DNA from: Proteobacteria bacterium UBA6920
Lineage (GTDB): Bacteria > Pseudomonadota > Gammaproteobacteria > SG8-11
DNA length: 5,837 bases
Assembly (NCBI GenBank): GCA_002448875.1
Contig: DKAS01000162.1
Location: 5,957 to 11,793, forward strand
Direction: 5' to 3'
Part shown: positions 5,795-5,837 of the stretch, piece by piece
Layout: each line of letters opens with the position of its first letter
Numbering within the stretch: the first letter of the stretch is position 1
Program-made: the position numbers and the translations under genes
The notes under the pieces: model-generated
The model's input: the letters and a program-made list of their open reading frames with translations, nothing else
What the model was told of the DNA's origin: nothing
The model's database searches: none

Positions 5795-5837
5795 ATTCCA
5801 AAATCAAAATCACCTTCCCGCCCGCAGCAGCGGTGGC

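Noticed and set aside
5795..5837. Possible C-terminal end of a convergent minus-strand gene with two in-frame TGA codons (5812-5810 and 5806-5804)
   Set aside because: Only eight codons are visible before the window edge, so no gene can be supported.

Overview
The window reads as GC-rich proteobacterial chromosome, most likely from a gammaproteobacterium with respiratory (multihaem cytochrome, NO-related) metabolism. This rests on gene content: a DUF898/YjgN protein, an NnrS protein, a PA0069-type radical SAM protein and a CxxCH-repeat cytochrome fragment. Taxonomy below class cannot be settled from the sequence. I see no RNA genes, insertion sequences or CRISPR.

Layout: (1) 1-228 (+) is the 3' end of a gene running in from the left. 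It has no start codon in the window and encodes a Thr/Ala-Pro linker followed by two haem-binding CxxCH motifs. (2) It converges on 240-776 (-), a small multi-pass membrane protein of unknown function. A strong 14-bp hairpin lies across the gene ends. (3) 908-2149 (-) encodes an unusual 413-residue multidomain protein: an N-terminal cytoplasmic-type module, a DUF2628-like membrane region, a further membrane segment, a GspG pseudopilin-like C-terminal domain and a Pro-rich tail. (4) A 218-bp divergent intergenic region separates it from 2368-3378 (+), a DUF898/YjgN membrane protein with visible internal repeats. (5) 3382-4563 (-), NnrS, ends 3 bp from the DUF898 stop. (6) A 157-bp divergent intergenic region holds a candidate FNR/Dnr-type site placed correctly over a -10 element for nnrS. 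(7) 4721-5794 (+) encodes a PA0069-family radical SAM protein.

Four of the five complete genes encode membrane proteins. Because the strands alternate, only the two adjacent minus-strand genes (908-2149 and 240-776) could share a transcript, and they are 131 bp apart. No single pathway can be proven. The most coherent theme is respiratory or nitrosative-stress physiology (cytochrome fragment, NnrS, possible anaerobic regulator site). The least familiar item is the GspG-like/DUF2628-like fusion.
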